Positions 9,801 to 19,265 are shown, counted from the first letter of the stretch. The stretch: 64,000 nucleotides of DNA from Nocardia cyriacigeorgica (GCF_029868385.1 NZ_JARWNX010000054.1:62001-126000); one strand, 5' to 3'. The notes: a model not told the origin generated them from the sequence alone. Translations and numbers: made by a program.

Positions 9801-12800
9801 ACACACCGGGTTCCTCGGTGCTCAGCGCGGCCTCGGCGATCCGGCCGTAATGGCCGGCCAGTACCGAACGGGCCTCGTGCATGGCACGCTGGCGCCACCA
9901 ACCGGCCTGGGCGGCAACGGCTTCGCCCGCGCCGGTGAAGCCCGCCACGGACTGCTGCGCGGTCTCGGCGTCATCGCCCAGCCACAACCGGGCCAGATCT
10001 TCACGCGCGGTGGCCCAGCGATCGTCGATCAGCACCGCCTTGCGGGCATCGAAGGCGGGGGCGACCAGTCGCGGCCAGTCCGAACCCAATTCGGCCGACA
10101 CCAGATCGACCAGACCGTCGTCGGTGGCCTCCGGCGCGGAGACCTGCTCGCTGAGGCCGAGCTGCTCGAGTACCAGGCGCGCGGCCGAGGCGAGCACACC
10201 GTCGCGGCCGGTGATCTGCTCGGTGAACTCGCCGAGCGCGGCGGCGTCCACCGTCGCGCCCCCGCCACCACCGGCGGTGGGCAGCGAAACCGAGATACCG
10301 CGTCGCGCCGCGACCGCCTGGACGGCGGCGTCGATGGCGGCATCGACCGCCGCGGCGTCACCGAGGGCGCCGGAGACGAGTCCGCCGAGGTCACCGCCGC
10401 GCACGCTGGCCCCCTCGCGGGTACCGAGCGAGACCTCGGCGGTGACATGGCTGGCCCAGCCGTCACCGAGTTCCCACACCTTCTTGACCCGATCGGCGAT
10501 CGCCGCCGGCCGCTTACCGGACGGACCGAACACCTTGCGCAGGTGATCGCCGATGGCATCCGACAGCACCGAGCCGAACGGCTTGTAGGTACGGGCCAGC
10601 CGCTCGACGGTCGCCGACAGGGCGCCCATATCCGCATCCGCCGCACCGTCGATGGCGCCGAGCGAAAGCTCGGCACCGAGGTCGACCAGCAGCTGGTTGC
10701 GGCGGGAGGAGACGCCGTCGCACAGGCCTTCGATGGTGTCGACCGGACCGATCTGGTCGATGCGCAGCTTGGTCCACAGTGCGATGAGCACGCGGGTGGC
10801 ATCGGCGGCGGTGAACACGATGTCGTCGGGGCGCGGACCGCCCGAGGCGGCAGGCGCGGCGACGGGCGCCGGGGCCGCGGTGGCAGCCGGTGCGGCAGCC
10901 GCGGTGTCGGCGGGCGCCTCATCGGGCTCGTCGACCGGTGCCGGATCGGTGTCGGTGGAGTACACGACACCCGATTCGCGCTCGATATTGAGCACCTCGA
11001 CCGTGGTGGTGCCGAAACTCGGCAGCTTCAGGGTCTGGCTCGCCAGGTTCGCCACCGTCGGCGTCGCGCCGAGACCGATCTCGACGAACCGCTCCACCCC
11101 GAGACCGCCATGCGCGGTATCGGTGAACAGCAGGTCCTGGGTCTCGATCCAGCGCACCGGACTGGCGAACTGCCAGGCCAGCAGCTCGATCAGCACCACG
11201 CGGCACAGTTCGGCGGGCCGCTGCGCCCAGGAGTCGAAGTCGGCCAGTACCGCGGCCAGTGGCTCGGAGGGCACCAGCTCGGCGATCTCGGTGATGAACT
11301 CGCGCTCCAGCGAGAACGGCCGTGGCACCAGGTTCGGAATGTAGCGCCCGAGCAGAACGTCCGGGTTCAGATCCTGCGGCAGCAGCTGTTCGAGCTTGTG
11401 CCGGAACTCCGGCACACCCTCGCGCAGCACCGTCGAATGGAAGGGCACATCGATGCCGGGCACCAGGATGAAGGCGCGCTTACCGCCGAATTCGGTGCGG
11501 CGGCGGTCGATCTCGGATTCCAGATACTCGAGACCCGCCACCGTACCAGCGATCGCGTACTGCGAACCGCGCAGGTTGAGGTTGACCACCTCGAGGAATT
11601 CGCCGATCTGCTCGGACAGGCCGGATACGAAGCCGACCACCTCGTCGTCGGGCATCCCGAACTGCGAGGGCCGGATCGCGGCCATCCGGTAGTCGCTGCG
11701 GCCCTTGGCATCACGCGGCACCAGCTCGTGCATGGCCGAACCACGCTGGAACACCACCTCGAGCACCGCCTCCAGCGGCAGCACCCCGGCCACCGCGGCG
11801 AGCGCGTTGTACTCACCGACCGAATGTCCGGCCAGCAGCGCACCTTCCACGAAGGCGCCCGCCTCACGCAGTTCGGCCACCTGTGCCACACCGAGGGTGG
11901 CCATCGCGACCTGGGTGAACTGGGTCAGGTGCAGTACGCCGTCCGGGTGCCGATGCTCGACACCGCGTGCCTTGAGGTAGGTGGGGTTGTCGCGCACGAC
12001 GGCGAGGATGGAGAAGCCGAGCGCGGCACGGGTGTGCTTATCGGCGCGGTCCCAGATCTGCTTGGCCGCTTTGGACCGCGAACGCGCGTCCAGACCCATG
12101 CCCTTGCGCTGGATGCCCTGACCGGGGAAGGCGTAGACGGTCTTGGGCGCCGCGGTCCGGCCGGTCGCGGTCATCACCAGATCGCCACCGGTACGGCAGG
12201 ACACCTCGACGATCTCACTGCCCTGATCGACCGCGACGCGCTCGACGCGCACATCGATCTCGGCGCCGGGACGCACCATGCCGAGGAACCTGGTGGTCCA
12301 CGCGGTCACCGTGCGGGCGGGCACCGAACTCTGCGGATCGACCGCCGACACCGCGTGCTGGGCCGCGGCCGACAGCCACATACCGTGCACGATCGGGCTG
12401 CCGAGACCGGCCAGCTTGGCGGCGGCATCGCTGGTGTGGATCGGGTTGTGATCACCGGAGACCGCGGCGAAGGCGGCCATGGTGCGCGGGGCGACGATGG
12501 TGACATCACGACGACGACGTCGCGGAGTATCGGTGACGCGCTCGGACAGCGAACCACCCGCGCGCGGCGGATCGGCCAGTTCACCGGAGCCGTTGCGACC
12601 ACGGATCGCGAAACGCTCACTCAGCCGGGCCAGCGGGACCACATCGAGGCCCTGATCGCGCATCTCGCCGACCTCGACCTCGACCTCGACGACGCGGCCC
12701 ATATCGGTATCGAGCACCGACGTCGATTCGGCGCGCACCACGAGAATGCTGGTGGAGGCGGGCAATTCGCGTACCAGCTCGATCCGGTGATCGAGATGCA

Positions 12801-15800
12801 CCAGGTCGAGCATGCCCTCGATGACCGATTCGGCGGCCTCGGTGCGGGTGGCGCCGAGCACCGCGAACACCGCGGGCCAGCAGGCGCCGACCAGGACGTC
12901 GGGGACGGTGCGCCCGAGCGTGCTGAGCGTGCGCGGCAGACCGGAGCCGGTGACACCGGCGTGGTCGGCGATGAGATCGGGGGTCCAGGCCAGGTTGACG
13001 TGCGCGACGCGGCCCTTCACCTCGGGCAGCGACTGTCCGGCGGCCACCGCGAGCAGCGCGGACATGGCGGTATCGGCGTCGTCCGCGGTGACGACCGGCG
13101 CACCGCCGTTGTACACCGACACCGGGACGCTGATCCTGATGCGAACCACATTGCCCGCGTACAGCGGAACGGTGAGTTCGACGTAGCTGTTCTCGGCCAC
13201 CGGACCGGTGGTTTCGACCAGCGTCGCGCCGGTGGGCGGATGAACAGCGCCCTGTCCGTCGACGGTCCAATCGGCCAGATCGCCGAGGCGGTGGATCGGG
13301 TTGATGGTGGTGCGCCCGGACCATTCGATGTCGGGTGCGGCCAGGACCACGTCGATCGTGCCCGAGGTCACCGACGCGGTGCGGCGCGCGTCGATCGCCG
13401 CCGGGACGACGCCAGCGCGGACCAGCGAGTAAGCGGTGTCCTGTTCGAAGCGATCGAGCAGCTCGCCGACCGGCTCATCGACCCTGGTGATACCGGCGAC
13501 GGCCACCGTGCCGGGGATGATGCACACCTGATCGGCCGAATAGCGCGGATCGTGGGCCTGCCACAGCGAATCCGAACGCCACCAGCGGCGCACATCGGCG
13601 TCGACGACCGGAACGAAGTTCACCGGCTTGCCTGGTGTCTTGCACAGCGCGACGAAGAACGGCACATCGGCCGGGTGCAGCAGGGTGTCGGCGGCCGTCG
13701 GATACTGCTTACGCAGTGTGCACAGCGCGGCGACCGGGTGCTCCAGATCGTCGTCGGTGAACAGCGTCGCGATCTCGCCGCGGTCGGCGGGGTTGAGCCG
13801 GGATTCGGTGCGGCGCAGCATCTCCGCGAAGCGGTCGCGCCAGGTGATGTCGAGCCATACCGAGCGGGTGGCGTCGAGGATGGCTTCACCGAGATCGCTG
13901 CCGCAGTCGAAATCCTTGCGGCGGTCCAGGCCGACGGCCAGTTCGACGTAGCGCTCCAGCCATTCGATGTAGGTCATGGTGGCCAGATCGCCGAAGTATG
14001 GCTTGGCGGTGGCGTCGAGGGCGGCGATGATCTCCGCGCGGCGTTCGGTGACGGCGTCGCCGTCACCGGCGACCTCGTCGAGCAGACGTCCGGTGCGTGA
14101 AGCGGCGTTGTCGATCTCGTGGATATCGGCACCGAGCTGGCTGCGGCCAGAAGCCATCCCGCCGGTGGCGGTGCCGGCGCCGACCCAGTCCGGGGTGCCA
14201 GGGGTGTCCACCAGCATCTGCTTGACCTCGGGGGCGGTGGTGGCCTCGAGGGTCGCCATGGCGGCGGTGCCGACCAGCACACCGTCCAGCGGCATCTCCG
14301 GGTAGCCGTGCTCGGCCGACCAGGCGCCGGTCAGGTATTCGGTCGCGCGTTCCGGGGTACCGATACCGCCACCGACACAGACCACCACGTTCTCGCGGGC
14401 GCGCAGCTCGGCGTAGGTCTCGAGCAGCAGATCGTCCAGATCTTCCCAGGAGTGGTGCCCACCGGCCCGGCCGCCCTCGATGTGCATGATCACCGGGTAG
14501 CCGGGCACCGCGTCGGCGATCCGCAGCACCGCGCGGATCTGTGCCACGGTGCCCGGCTTGAACGCCACATGGGTGATCCCGGCCTCGGTCAGCTCCTCGA
14601 CCAGCGCGACGGCTTCCTCGAGCTCCGGGATTCCGGCGGTGACGACGACACCGTCGAACGGAGCGCCCGCCGCACGAGCCTTCTGCACCAACCGCTTACC
14701 GCCGAGCTGAAGCTTCCACAGGTAGGGGTCGAGGAACAGCGAGTTGAACTGCACCGAACGGCCCGGGTGCAGCAGGGTCTTCAGCTCCGCCACCCGATCG
14801 GCGAAGATCTGCTCGGTGACCTGGCCGCCACCGGCCAGCTCGGCCCAGTGGCCCGCATTGGCCGCGGCGGCGACGATCTTGGCGTCCACCGTCGTCGGGG
14901 TCATGCCCGCGAGCAGGATCGGCGAACGACCGGTCAGCCGGGTGAACGCGGTCTCGACCACGATCCGGCCGTTGGGCAGCCGCACCGGGCGCGGCGCGAA
15001 TGCCGACCACGGCTGCGCCACCTCGGGGGCCGCGCCGGGGGTCAGCAGGCTGCGCTGGCCCGCGCGGGTGGCCGCGGCGACGATACCGACGCCGGTGCCC
15101 TTCAGCGAACCGCCCGTCACGCGGGACAGCAGATCGCCGGGGCCGAGGTCGAGAATCCATTCGGCGCCGTCGGAAACCACACTGTCAACGGTCGCCACCC
15201 AGTCGATCGGATCGACCAGGATTTCCTGCGCCAGCGAGCCCGCGAGGTCGGCGTCGAGACCGCACTGGCCCGCCCAGCCCGTCACCAGGTCGACGGTGTC
15301 GGCCAATGCCGGGTGGTGGAAGGCGACATCGACGTCGATATCCTCGAAGACCGGCGCGAACACCGCACCGCCGCGAGTCTTGGCCTCACGTTCCCTGGTC
15401 TGCTCGGCGTGGATCTGCTCGCACCGCAACCGCACTCGCTCCAGCTGCGACGGAGTACCCGACAGCACCGCGCGCCGACGACCGTTACGAATCGACACCA
15501 CCGCCGCGACCGCCGGATCGACGCCCTCGGACAGTTCGGCGACCACAGCGCGCAGCTCATCGGGGTCGACATTGGAGACCGCCACCATCGGCGAGCGATC
15601 GCCCACCGGCATCAGACCACGCCGCCGTGCGACCAGACCCGCTGCGGCGCCGATCAATTGGGCGATGGCGAGCAGTTCGGCGTCACGGGCGCCGCCCGCT
15701 TCCACCGCCGTGGCGGCCAGTCGGCCCTGCGAATGTCCGATGATCGCGGCGGGCGCGTGCTCGGCGGGGTCGAGGCCTTGCAGGCGCAGCGCGCGCAGTG

Positions 15801-16212
15801 CGGCGAGCTGGGTCAGCATCACACCCGGCATCGACACCGTCGCCGAGCGCAGCACCTGATCCGAAGGGGCCGCCGAGGTCTCGCCCTGGTCGGTGTCGAC
15901 CAGTTCGTCCTCCAGCATCCAGCCGATCGGATCGAATCCCACCGGCCGCACCACCAGCAACTGCGCGGCAACGGGTTCGAGCAGGGCGGCGGCCTCGTTC
16001 ACCAGCGCGGTGAGCTCGGGCTCCAATGCCGCGTCGCGGCCGATCTCCTCGAGTTCGCCCAGCCACTGCGCACCCTGACCGCCGAACGCCAGCGCATAGG
16101 GCGCTCCGTTCAGCAGACGATCCAGCAAGGGCGATCGCGTTCCGTCGGATGCGCCCCTACCCGCATGTGCGCGAAATCCGGTCCCGGCCGTGGTGCTCTC
16201 GTTGATCGTCAA
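6853..16212 (-). CDS. fas: Type I fatty acid synthase (FAS I)
   Basis: A 3,119-residue multifunctional synthase making long-chain acyl-CoAs for membrane lipids and mycolic acid precursors. The mycobacterial/fungal-like domain order is clear: acyltransferase (GHSQG, Ser161); enoyl reductase (GRSPILLAGMTPTT, about 427); MaoC-type dehydratase (GDHNPIH, about 1252); malonyl/palmitoyl transferase (GHSVG, Ser1464); ACP (DGVSSRRNQ, phosphopantetheine Ser1835 or 1836); ketoreductase (VVTGASKGS, about 2140); ketosynthase (Cys2743 in AACATAA, histidines in KHDTS and TGHAKGG). The TTG at 16212 gives MTINE, like mycobacterial MTIHE, with GAAGGAAG upstream. The frame remains open to 16479 but that extension crosses regulatory repeats. 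Confidence 0.96.
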   Translation of the reverse strand: MTINESTTAGTGFRAHAGRGASDGTRSPLLDRLLNGAPYALAFGGQGAQWLGELEEIGRDAALEPELTALVNEAAALLEPVAAQLLVVRPVGFDPIGWMLEDELVDTDQGETSAAPSDQVLRSATVSMPGVMLTQLAALRALRLQGLDPAEHAPAAIIGHSQGRLAATAVEAGGARDAELLAIAQLIGAAAGLVARRRGLMPVGDRSPMVAVSNVDPDELRAVVAELSEGVDPAVAAVVSIRNGRRRAVLSGTPSQLERVRLRCEQIHAEQTREREAKTRGGAVFAPVFEDIDVDVAFHHPALADTVDLVTGWAGQCGLDADLAGSLAQEILVDPIDWVATVDSVVSDGAEWILDLGPGDLLSRVTGGSLKGTGVGIVAAATRAGQRSLLTPGAAPEVAQPWSAFAPRPVRLPNGRIVVETAFTRLTGRSPILLAGMTPTTVDAKIVAAAANAGHWAELAGGGQVTEQIFADRVAELKTLLHPGRSVQFNSLFLDPYLWKLQLGGKRLVQKARAAGAPFDGVVVTAGIPELEEAVALVEELTEAGITHVAFKPGTVAQIRAVLRIADAVPGYPVIMHIEGGRAGGHHSWEDLDDLLLETYAELRARENVVVCVGGGIGTPERATEYLTGAWSAEHGYPEMPLDGVLVGTAAMATLEATTAPEVKQMLVDTPGTPDWVGAGTATGGMASGRSQLGADIHEIDNAASRTGRLLDEVAGDGDAVTERRAEIIAALDATAKPYFGDLATMTYIEWLERYVELAVGLDRRKDFDCGSDLGEAILDATRSVWLDITWRDRFAEMLRRTESRLNPADRGEIATLFTDDDLEHPVAALCTLRKQYPTAADTLLHPADVPFFVALCKTPGKPVNFVPVVDADVRRWWRSDSLWQAHDPRYSADQVCIIPGTVAVAGITRVDEPVGELLDRFEQDTAYSLVRAGVVPAAIDARRTASVTSGTIDVVLAAPDIEWSGRTTINPIHRLGDLADWTVDGQGAVHPPTGATLVETTGPVAENSYVELTVPLYAGNVVRIRISVPVSVYNGGAPVVTADDADTAMSALLAVAAGQSLPEVKGRVAHVNLAWTPDLIADHAGVTGSGLPRTLSTLGRTVPDVLVGACWPAVFAVLGATRTEAAESVIEGMLDLVHLDHRIELVRELPASTSILVVRAESTSVLDTDMGRVVEVEVEVGEMRDQGLDVVPLARLSERFAIRGRNGSGELADPPRAGGSLSERVTDTPRRRRRDVTIVAPRTMAAFAAVSGDHNPIHTSDAAAKLAGLGSPIVHGMWLSAAAQHAVSAVDPQSSVPARTVTAWTTRFLGMVRPGAEIDVRVERVAVDQGSEIVEVSCRTGGDLVMTATGRTAAPKTVYAFPGQGIQRKGMGLDARSRSKAAKQIWDRADKHTRAALGFSILAVVRDNPTYLKARGVEHRHPDGVLHLTQFTQVAMATLGVAQVAELREAGAFVEGALLAGHSVGEYNALAAVAGVLPLEAVLEVVFQRGSAMHELVPRDAKGRSDYRMAAIRPSQFGMPDDEVVGFVSGLSEQIGEFLEVVNLNLRGSQYAIAGTVAGLEYLESEIDRRRTEFGGKRAFILVPGIDVPFHSTVLREGVPEFRHKLEQLLPQDLNPDVLLGRYIPNLVPRPFSLEREFITEIAELVPSEPLAAVLADFDSWAQRPAELCRVVLIELLAWQFASPVRWIETQDLLFTDTAHGGLGVERFVEIGLGATPTVANLASQTLKLPSFGTTTVEVLNIERESGVVYSTDTDPAPVDEPDEAPADTAAAAPAATAAPAPVAAPAASGGPRPDDIVFTAADATRVLIALWTKLRIDQIGPVDTIEGLCDGVSSRRNQLLVDLGAELSLGAIDGAADADMGALSATVERLARTYKPFGSVLSDAIGDHLRKVFGPSGKRPAAIADRVKKVWELGDGWASHVTAEVSLGTREGASVRGGDLGGLVSGALGDAAAVDAAIDAAVQAVAARRGISVSLPTAGGGGGATVDAAALGEFTEQITGRDGVLASAARLVLEQLGLSEQVSAPEATDDGLVDLVSAELGSDWPRLVAPAFDARKAVLIDDRWATAREDLARLWLGDDAETAQQSVAGFTGAGEAVAAQAGWWRQRAMHEARSVLAGHYGRIAEAALSTEEPGVWSADVAVVTGASKGSIAAAVTGRLLGGGATVVVTTSSLDDKRLAFYRGLYRDNARNGAALWVVPANMASYTDLDALIEWVGTEQVDNAGGAKIKTKDALTPTLLFPFAAPRVAGDLSDAGARAEMEMRVLLWSVERLIGGLSKLGADHDVDATLHVVLPGSPNRGLFGGDGAYGEAKAALDAVVAKWRAEKSWSSRVTLVHALIGWVRGTGLMGHNDPMVEAVEQAGVQTWSTDEMADELLKWATGRARAVTADGPQQIDLTGGLAGAKLDLPALAKQAQEAEEAAAAADANADEAQLIPALPAPPTLTSALPVPEWGPVTADLTDMVVIVGAGELGPYGSSRTRFEMEVSDELSAAGVLELAWTTGMVAWENDPKPGWYDTESGDYVPESELAERYHDAVVARCGIRRYEDDGAMVENAGPLMTSVFLDQDLSFTVGSEAEARAFHAADPDHTVITPVAESGDWTVTRQAGTEIRVPRKAKLSRTVGGQIPTGWDPTVWGISADMASSVDRVALWNIACTVDAFVGSGFSPAELMSWVHPSLVANTQGTGMGGMSSMRSLYVDNLLGEPRPNDILQEALPNVALAHVVQSYVGSYGAMVHPVAACATAAVSVEEGVDKIRLGKAEVVVAGGFDDLGIEGIVGFGDMSATADSAAMSAKGISDRYFSRANDRRRGGFVESQGGGTVLLARGDVALELGLPVLGVVAYAQSFADGVHTSIPAPGLGALGAGRGGRESRFAAELRKLGVSADDIAVISKHDTSTAANDPNESELHERLATAIGRSEGAPLFVVSQKSLTGHAKGGAAAFQLIGLCQVLENGVVPPNRSLDCVDEKMRDYPHLVWAREALRFGDRFPLKAGLVTSLGFGHVSGLLAVVHPEAFVQAIDPDKREDYQRRAEQRQLAGRQRIVEAMCGGAPLYERPADRRLGGDGTPAAQVRGLEAGVLLSEAARLGADGLYRIGGRGCETGQLVTDGSDAAGQATP

Positions 16213-16320
16213 GACGCTTCGTCTTCCTTCTCGTGGCGACATGCCGTCCGGGGATTGCCGCACATCCGTCGTGCGGGCACTCCTCACCCAACTGGCCCTG
16301 ATATGGCGAGGATGGCACAA

Positions 16321-16483
16321 AATCATGAGGGAATCCTCACGTTTGTCTCGCGACCCTTCCGCTACCGTTCGGTATTTCTGCACGGACGTACCAGAAGGGC
16401 GAGAAACATGACTCGTCCTCATGTTTGAACCCGCAGGTCCTCCCGCTGTTTGCCTGGACGAAACATGAGTCCCCCTCATATTG
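16321..16483. promoter_or_regulatory. fas upstream region with three related inverted repeats
   Basis: Three copies of an ATGA-N7/8-TCAT-type inverted repeat lie 110-270 bp upstream of fas: 16321-16344 (AATCATGA-N8-TCACGTTT), 16404-16426 (AAACATGA-N7-TCATGTTT, perfect 8-bp arms) and 16461-16483 (AAACATGA-N7-TCATATTG). A separate 12-bp palindrome, TACCGTTCGGTA, is at 16363-16374. Mycobacterial fas promoters are known to be bound by the TetR-type activator FasR at several inverted repeats; whether these are its sites here is inference. No clear -10/-35 pair for fas was identified. Confidence 0.65.
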
Positions 16484-16596
16484 TCCGTTATCTAATCGTT
16501 ATAATCGCTGGTCGGGTTACTCGCGAGTACGCCACACCCCTACAGAGCTTCGCGATCGGCTCGCAGACCGGTAGAGTTTGCACGGTCGTACCATCA

Positions 16597-16678
16597 GCGC
16601 GAGTGGCGAAATTGGCAGACGCGCCAGATTTAGGTTCTGGTGTCCACGGACGTGGGGGTTCAAGTCCCCCCTCGCGCA
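16597..16678 (+). tRNA. tRNA-Leu (anticodon UAG)
   Basis: A complete class II tRNA of 82 nt. The acceptor stem GCGCGAG (16597-16603) pairs with CTCGCGC (16671-16677) and A is the discriminator. The anticodon stem CCAGA/TCTGG encloses loop TTTAGGT with anticodon TAG, reading CUA. A variable arm is present and the T arm is GGGGG-TTCAAGT-CCCCC. CCA is not encoded. A TATAAT at 16500-16505 and a closer TAGAGT at 16572 are possible -10 elements. It is divergent from fas. Confidence 0.97.
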
Positions 16679-17087
16679 CAGACCCGTGTCATCGGTGGCA
16701 CATTCCCGTGCTGTGCGATTCGTATGCACTCGTACACGCGGAAGGTGATTGCTGCTCACCGATTCCGACCTGCGGAAACCTGCGCTCTGTCGTCCGGTGG
16801 GGCGCTCCTGACCTCTTGGCGAGAGTATGCGGACCTGCGGTGGTGACCGACGATCTCTCCGATCGCCCACCACAAGGCGTTCTCCCGACCTTATCCATGG
16901 CGCGGGCCACATTCCCCGCACCATTCCCAATGCTGACAACAACCTGCGCATCCGACTGCCACGCCACTTCGCAGCGAGCCCCATCGCGGCGGCGAAGGTG
17001 GGATGCGCACGAATCACCGCGTGCGCGCCGACGACCGGGTGATGTGTGTGCCGGCCCGCCGACGTGAGACCGATTGTCGGACAGTCG
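16679..17087. other. Intergenic stretch without a recognised gene
   Basis: About 400 bp between tRNA-Leu and the 3' end of the ECF sigma gene. Short open frames exist on both strands, but none has a ribosome-binding site or recognisable protein features. I see no repeat or RNA structure. Confidence 0.6.
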
Positions 17088-18032
17088 TTACCACGACTGG
17101 ACCAGTGGGGCCGCATGCTCGCGCCGCTGCCACTCCGCGGTGAGACGAGCGAGTCGGTGCGGGGCCGCGATGCTGCGTACGCCGGCGATCTTGTGGCCGT
17201 GGACTTCGAGGATCGCGATGCCGACGACCCGGCCGTCGAGGGTGAACACCATGGCCGGACACCCGTTGACCACGGCAGCGTGGATCGAGGGTGAGCCGCC
17301 GGCGAGTCTGCGCTTGGAAGCGGACGGGCGCAGGCCCGCGCACACCGCGGCGGCGAGCCGCTGCGGGGTCGGGAACCGGATCAGCGTTCTGGCCGAGCCG
17401 CCGGCACCGTCGGAGACGCCGGTCGCGTCGTCGGTCAGCAACGCCACCAACCGTTCGGTCCGGCCCGAGGAAGCGGCATGGACGAATGCCTCGACGATCC
17501 GGCGCGCGGAGGCGATGTCGATGTCGACATCACGGGAGTGGACCACGCCGGTGATACGCCGCCGGGCCCGGTGCGCATGCTGCTGACTCGCGGATTCGGT
17601 GATGTCGAGGATCTCGGCGATATCGGCGTGGCTGTAGGAGAACGCCTCGCGCAGCACGTATACGGCCCGCTCGGCCGGCGAGAGCCGCTCCATGAGGGTC
17701 AGCACCGCCAGCGTCACCGATTCGCGTTGTTCGACGGTGTCGGCCGGGCCGAGCATGGGGTCACCGTCGAGCAACGGTTCGGGCATCCACGCGCCTATCG
17801 CGCGTTCGCGCCGGACCGTCGCGGAACGGAGCCGGTCGAGCGCCAGGTTGGTGACGATCTTGGTGAGCCAGGCTTCGGGGACGTCGACGTAGTTCCGATC
17901 GGCGGCCTGCCACCGCAGGAACGCATCCTGCACCGTGTCCTCGGCGTCGGCTGCCGAACCGAGGAGGCGATAGGCGAGCGAGGCCAGCCGATCGCGACTG
18001 GCCTCGAAGCACGCGACGGCGACAGCGTCCAT
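17088..18032 (-). CDS. ECF41/SigJ-type sigma factor with SnoaL-like C-terminal domain
   Basis: A 314-residue extracytoplasmic-function sigma factor. Region 2 (SLAYRLLGSAADAEDTVQDAFLRW) is at residues ~15-75 and region 4 (LSPAERAVYVLREAFSYSHADIAEILDITESASQQHAHRARRRI) at ~110-160. The remaining ~150 residues form a SnoaL/NTF2-like domain with SDGAGGSA, resembling the DGGGK motif of ECF41 factors. In that group the fused domain controls sigma activity instead of a separate anti-sigma factor. The upstream gene, 10 bp away, is an oxidoreductase, a typical ECF41 partner, so the pair is probably co-transcribed. The ATG at 18032 lacks a good SD; starts up to 18080 are open. Confidence 0.87.
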   Translation of the reverse strand: MDAVAVACFEASRDRLASLAYRLLGSAADAEDTVQDAFLRWQAADRNYVDVPEAWLTKIVTNLALDRLRSATVRRERAIGAWMPEPLLDGDPMLGPADTVEQRESVTLAVLTLMERLSPAERAVYVLREAFSYSHADIAEILDITESASQQHAHRARRRITGVVHSRDVDIDIASARRIVEAFVHAASSGRTERLVALLTDDATGVSDGAGGSARTLIRFPTPQRLAAAVCAGLRPSASKRRLAGGSPSIHAAVVNGCPAMVFTLDGRVVGIAILEVHGHKIAGVRSIAAPHRLARLTAEWQRREHAAPLVQSW

Positions 18033-18042
18033 GAACACGACA

Positions 18043-19233
18043 CTATGCGGCGACCACGCCGGGTGAATGTTCCGCGACAACGGTCAGGCGGTACCGGTGA
18101 CTCGGCTTTCCCACCGTCGGATGACGGACGCTCCACGCGGCGGTCCCGAGGATCGCCGATTTGACGCGCGCGGCTTTCCGGCCGCGTAGGGCCCCTTGCT
18201 TCGATCGCCCGTCCCCGTCGACCAGCTGGAAGATCCCGTCCCTGCGGCCGAGGCTGATGTGGTTGCCGATATACGACAGCGAAGCCGGTGCGATCGTGCG
18301 ACCGGTCCGATCCCCGACGATCGAGGCAATCGCCTGCTTGCTCGTGGGTCCGGCCGACGCGCACGACATCGGATACGGCAACCCGTTGTCACCGATGACG
18401 AAGACGCTGTCACCGGCGGCGTAGACATCCGGGTGCGAGACCGATCGCATCTGACGGTCGACGGTGATCTGGCCGTTGGGTTCCACCGCGAGGCCACTGG
18501 CGGCGGCAATCGGGTGGACAGCGAAACCCGCGGCCCACACGGTCGCGTCGGAGCCGAAAACGGTGCCGTCGGCGGCGACCGCGGCCGACGGCTCGACGCA
18601 CGTGATGGTGGTGTGCTCGTGGATCGCGATATCGAATCGGTCGAAGGCACGTAGCAGATGGCGGCGGGCCTTCGGGCCCAGCCAGCCGCCCAGTTCACCG
18701 CTGGTGGCGAGGCTGAACCGAAGTCCCGGGCGGGATTCGGCGAGTTCGGTGACGGCCTCGATCGCCGTCAGATTACCGCCGACCACCAGTACATTCCCGT
18801 CCCCGCTCAGCTCGTCCAGGCGAGCGCGCAATCGCAGCGCCGCCGGCCGCGCCGCCACATGGAACGCATGCTCGACGACACCGGGAACGCCATGGTCGGC
18901 GGCGGTGCTGCCGAGCGCGTACAAGAGCGTGTCGTAGTCGAGCCGGCCGGTGCCCTGCTCGTCGGCGAGGGTGACCGTCCGGTTCTCGACGTCGAGCCCG
19001 GTGATCCGCGCCACCCGTAGCCGGATACCGGTGCCCGCGAATACCTCGGCCAGCGGCCGATGGCGCAGATCCTGCCCGGCGGCGAGCTGATGCAGACGCA
19101 GCCGCTCGACGAAATCGGGCTCGGCGTTCACGACGGTGATCTCGAAATCGTCGGAGTGCAGTTGGCGGGCCAGATATCCGGCGGAATAGGCGCCGGCGTA
19201 TCCCGCCCCGAGTACGACGATTCGGTGCTTCAT
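18043..19233 (-). CDS. FAD-dependent NADH dehydrogenase-like oxidoreductase
   Basis: A 396-residue two-dinucleotide-binding flavoprotein related to type II NADH dehydrogenases. The FAD site is IVVLGAGYAGAYSAGYLAR at the N-terminus; the second Rossmann motif is VLVVGGNLTAIEAVTEL (about 160), where the third Gly of GxGxxG is replaced by Asn; the FAD-closing motif is DVYAAGDSV. No quinone-anchor helix is obvious. The ATG at 19233 has CAGGAG six bases upstream. It is the first gene of an operon with the ECF41 sigma factor and is preceded by an ECF-like promoter, so it probably belongs to that factor's regulon. Substrate unknown. Confidence 0.87.
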   Translation of the reverse strand: MKHRIVVLGAGYAGAYSAGYLARQLHSDDFEITVVNAEPDFVERLRLHQLAAGQDLRHRPLAEVFAGTGIRLRVARITGLDVENRTVTLADEQGTGRLDYDTLLYALGSTAADHGVPGVVEHAFHVAARPAALRLRARLDELSGDGNVLVVGGNLTAIEAVTELAESRPGLRFSLATSGELGGWLGPKARRHLLRAFDRFDIAIHEHTTITCVEPSAAVAADGTVFGSDATVWAAGFAVHPIAAASGLAVEPNGQITVDRQMRSVSHPDVYAAGDSVFVIGDNGLPYPMSCASAGPTSKQAIASIVGDRTGRTIAPASLSYIGNHISLGRRDGIFQLVDGDGRSKQGALRGRKAARVKSAILGTAAWSVRHPTVGKPSHRYRLTVVAEHSPGVVAA

Positions 19234-19265
19234 GGTTCGCTCCTGTCTGGTTCGTCTGCTACCTG

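Noticed and set aside
6766..14100. A 2,444-codon open frame on the plus strand, and another at 14119-16428
   Set aside because: Both are antisense to fas and have the Arg/Gly/His-rich composition of GC-biased shadow frames. Fas is certain from its motifs.
16213..16479. Longer fas start at ATG 16479 or 16242
   Set aside because: The extension crosses the inverted repeats and is not like FAS N-termini; TTG 16212 gives the family start.
16500..16505. TATAAT as a proven tRNA-Leu promoter
   Set aside because: It is about 92 nt before the tRNA and no good -35 lies at the right distance; TAGAGT at 16572 is as plausible.
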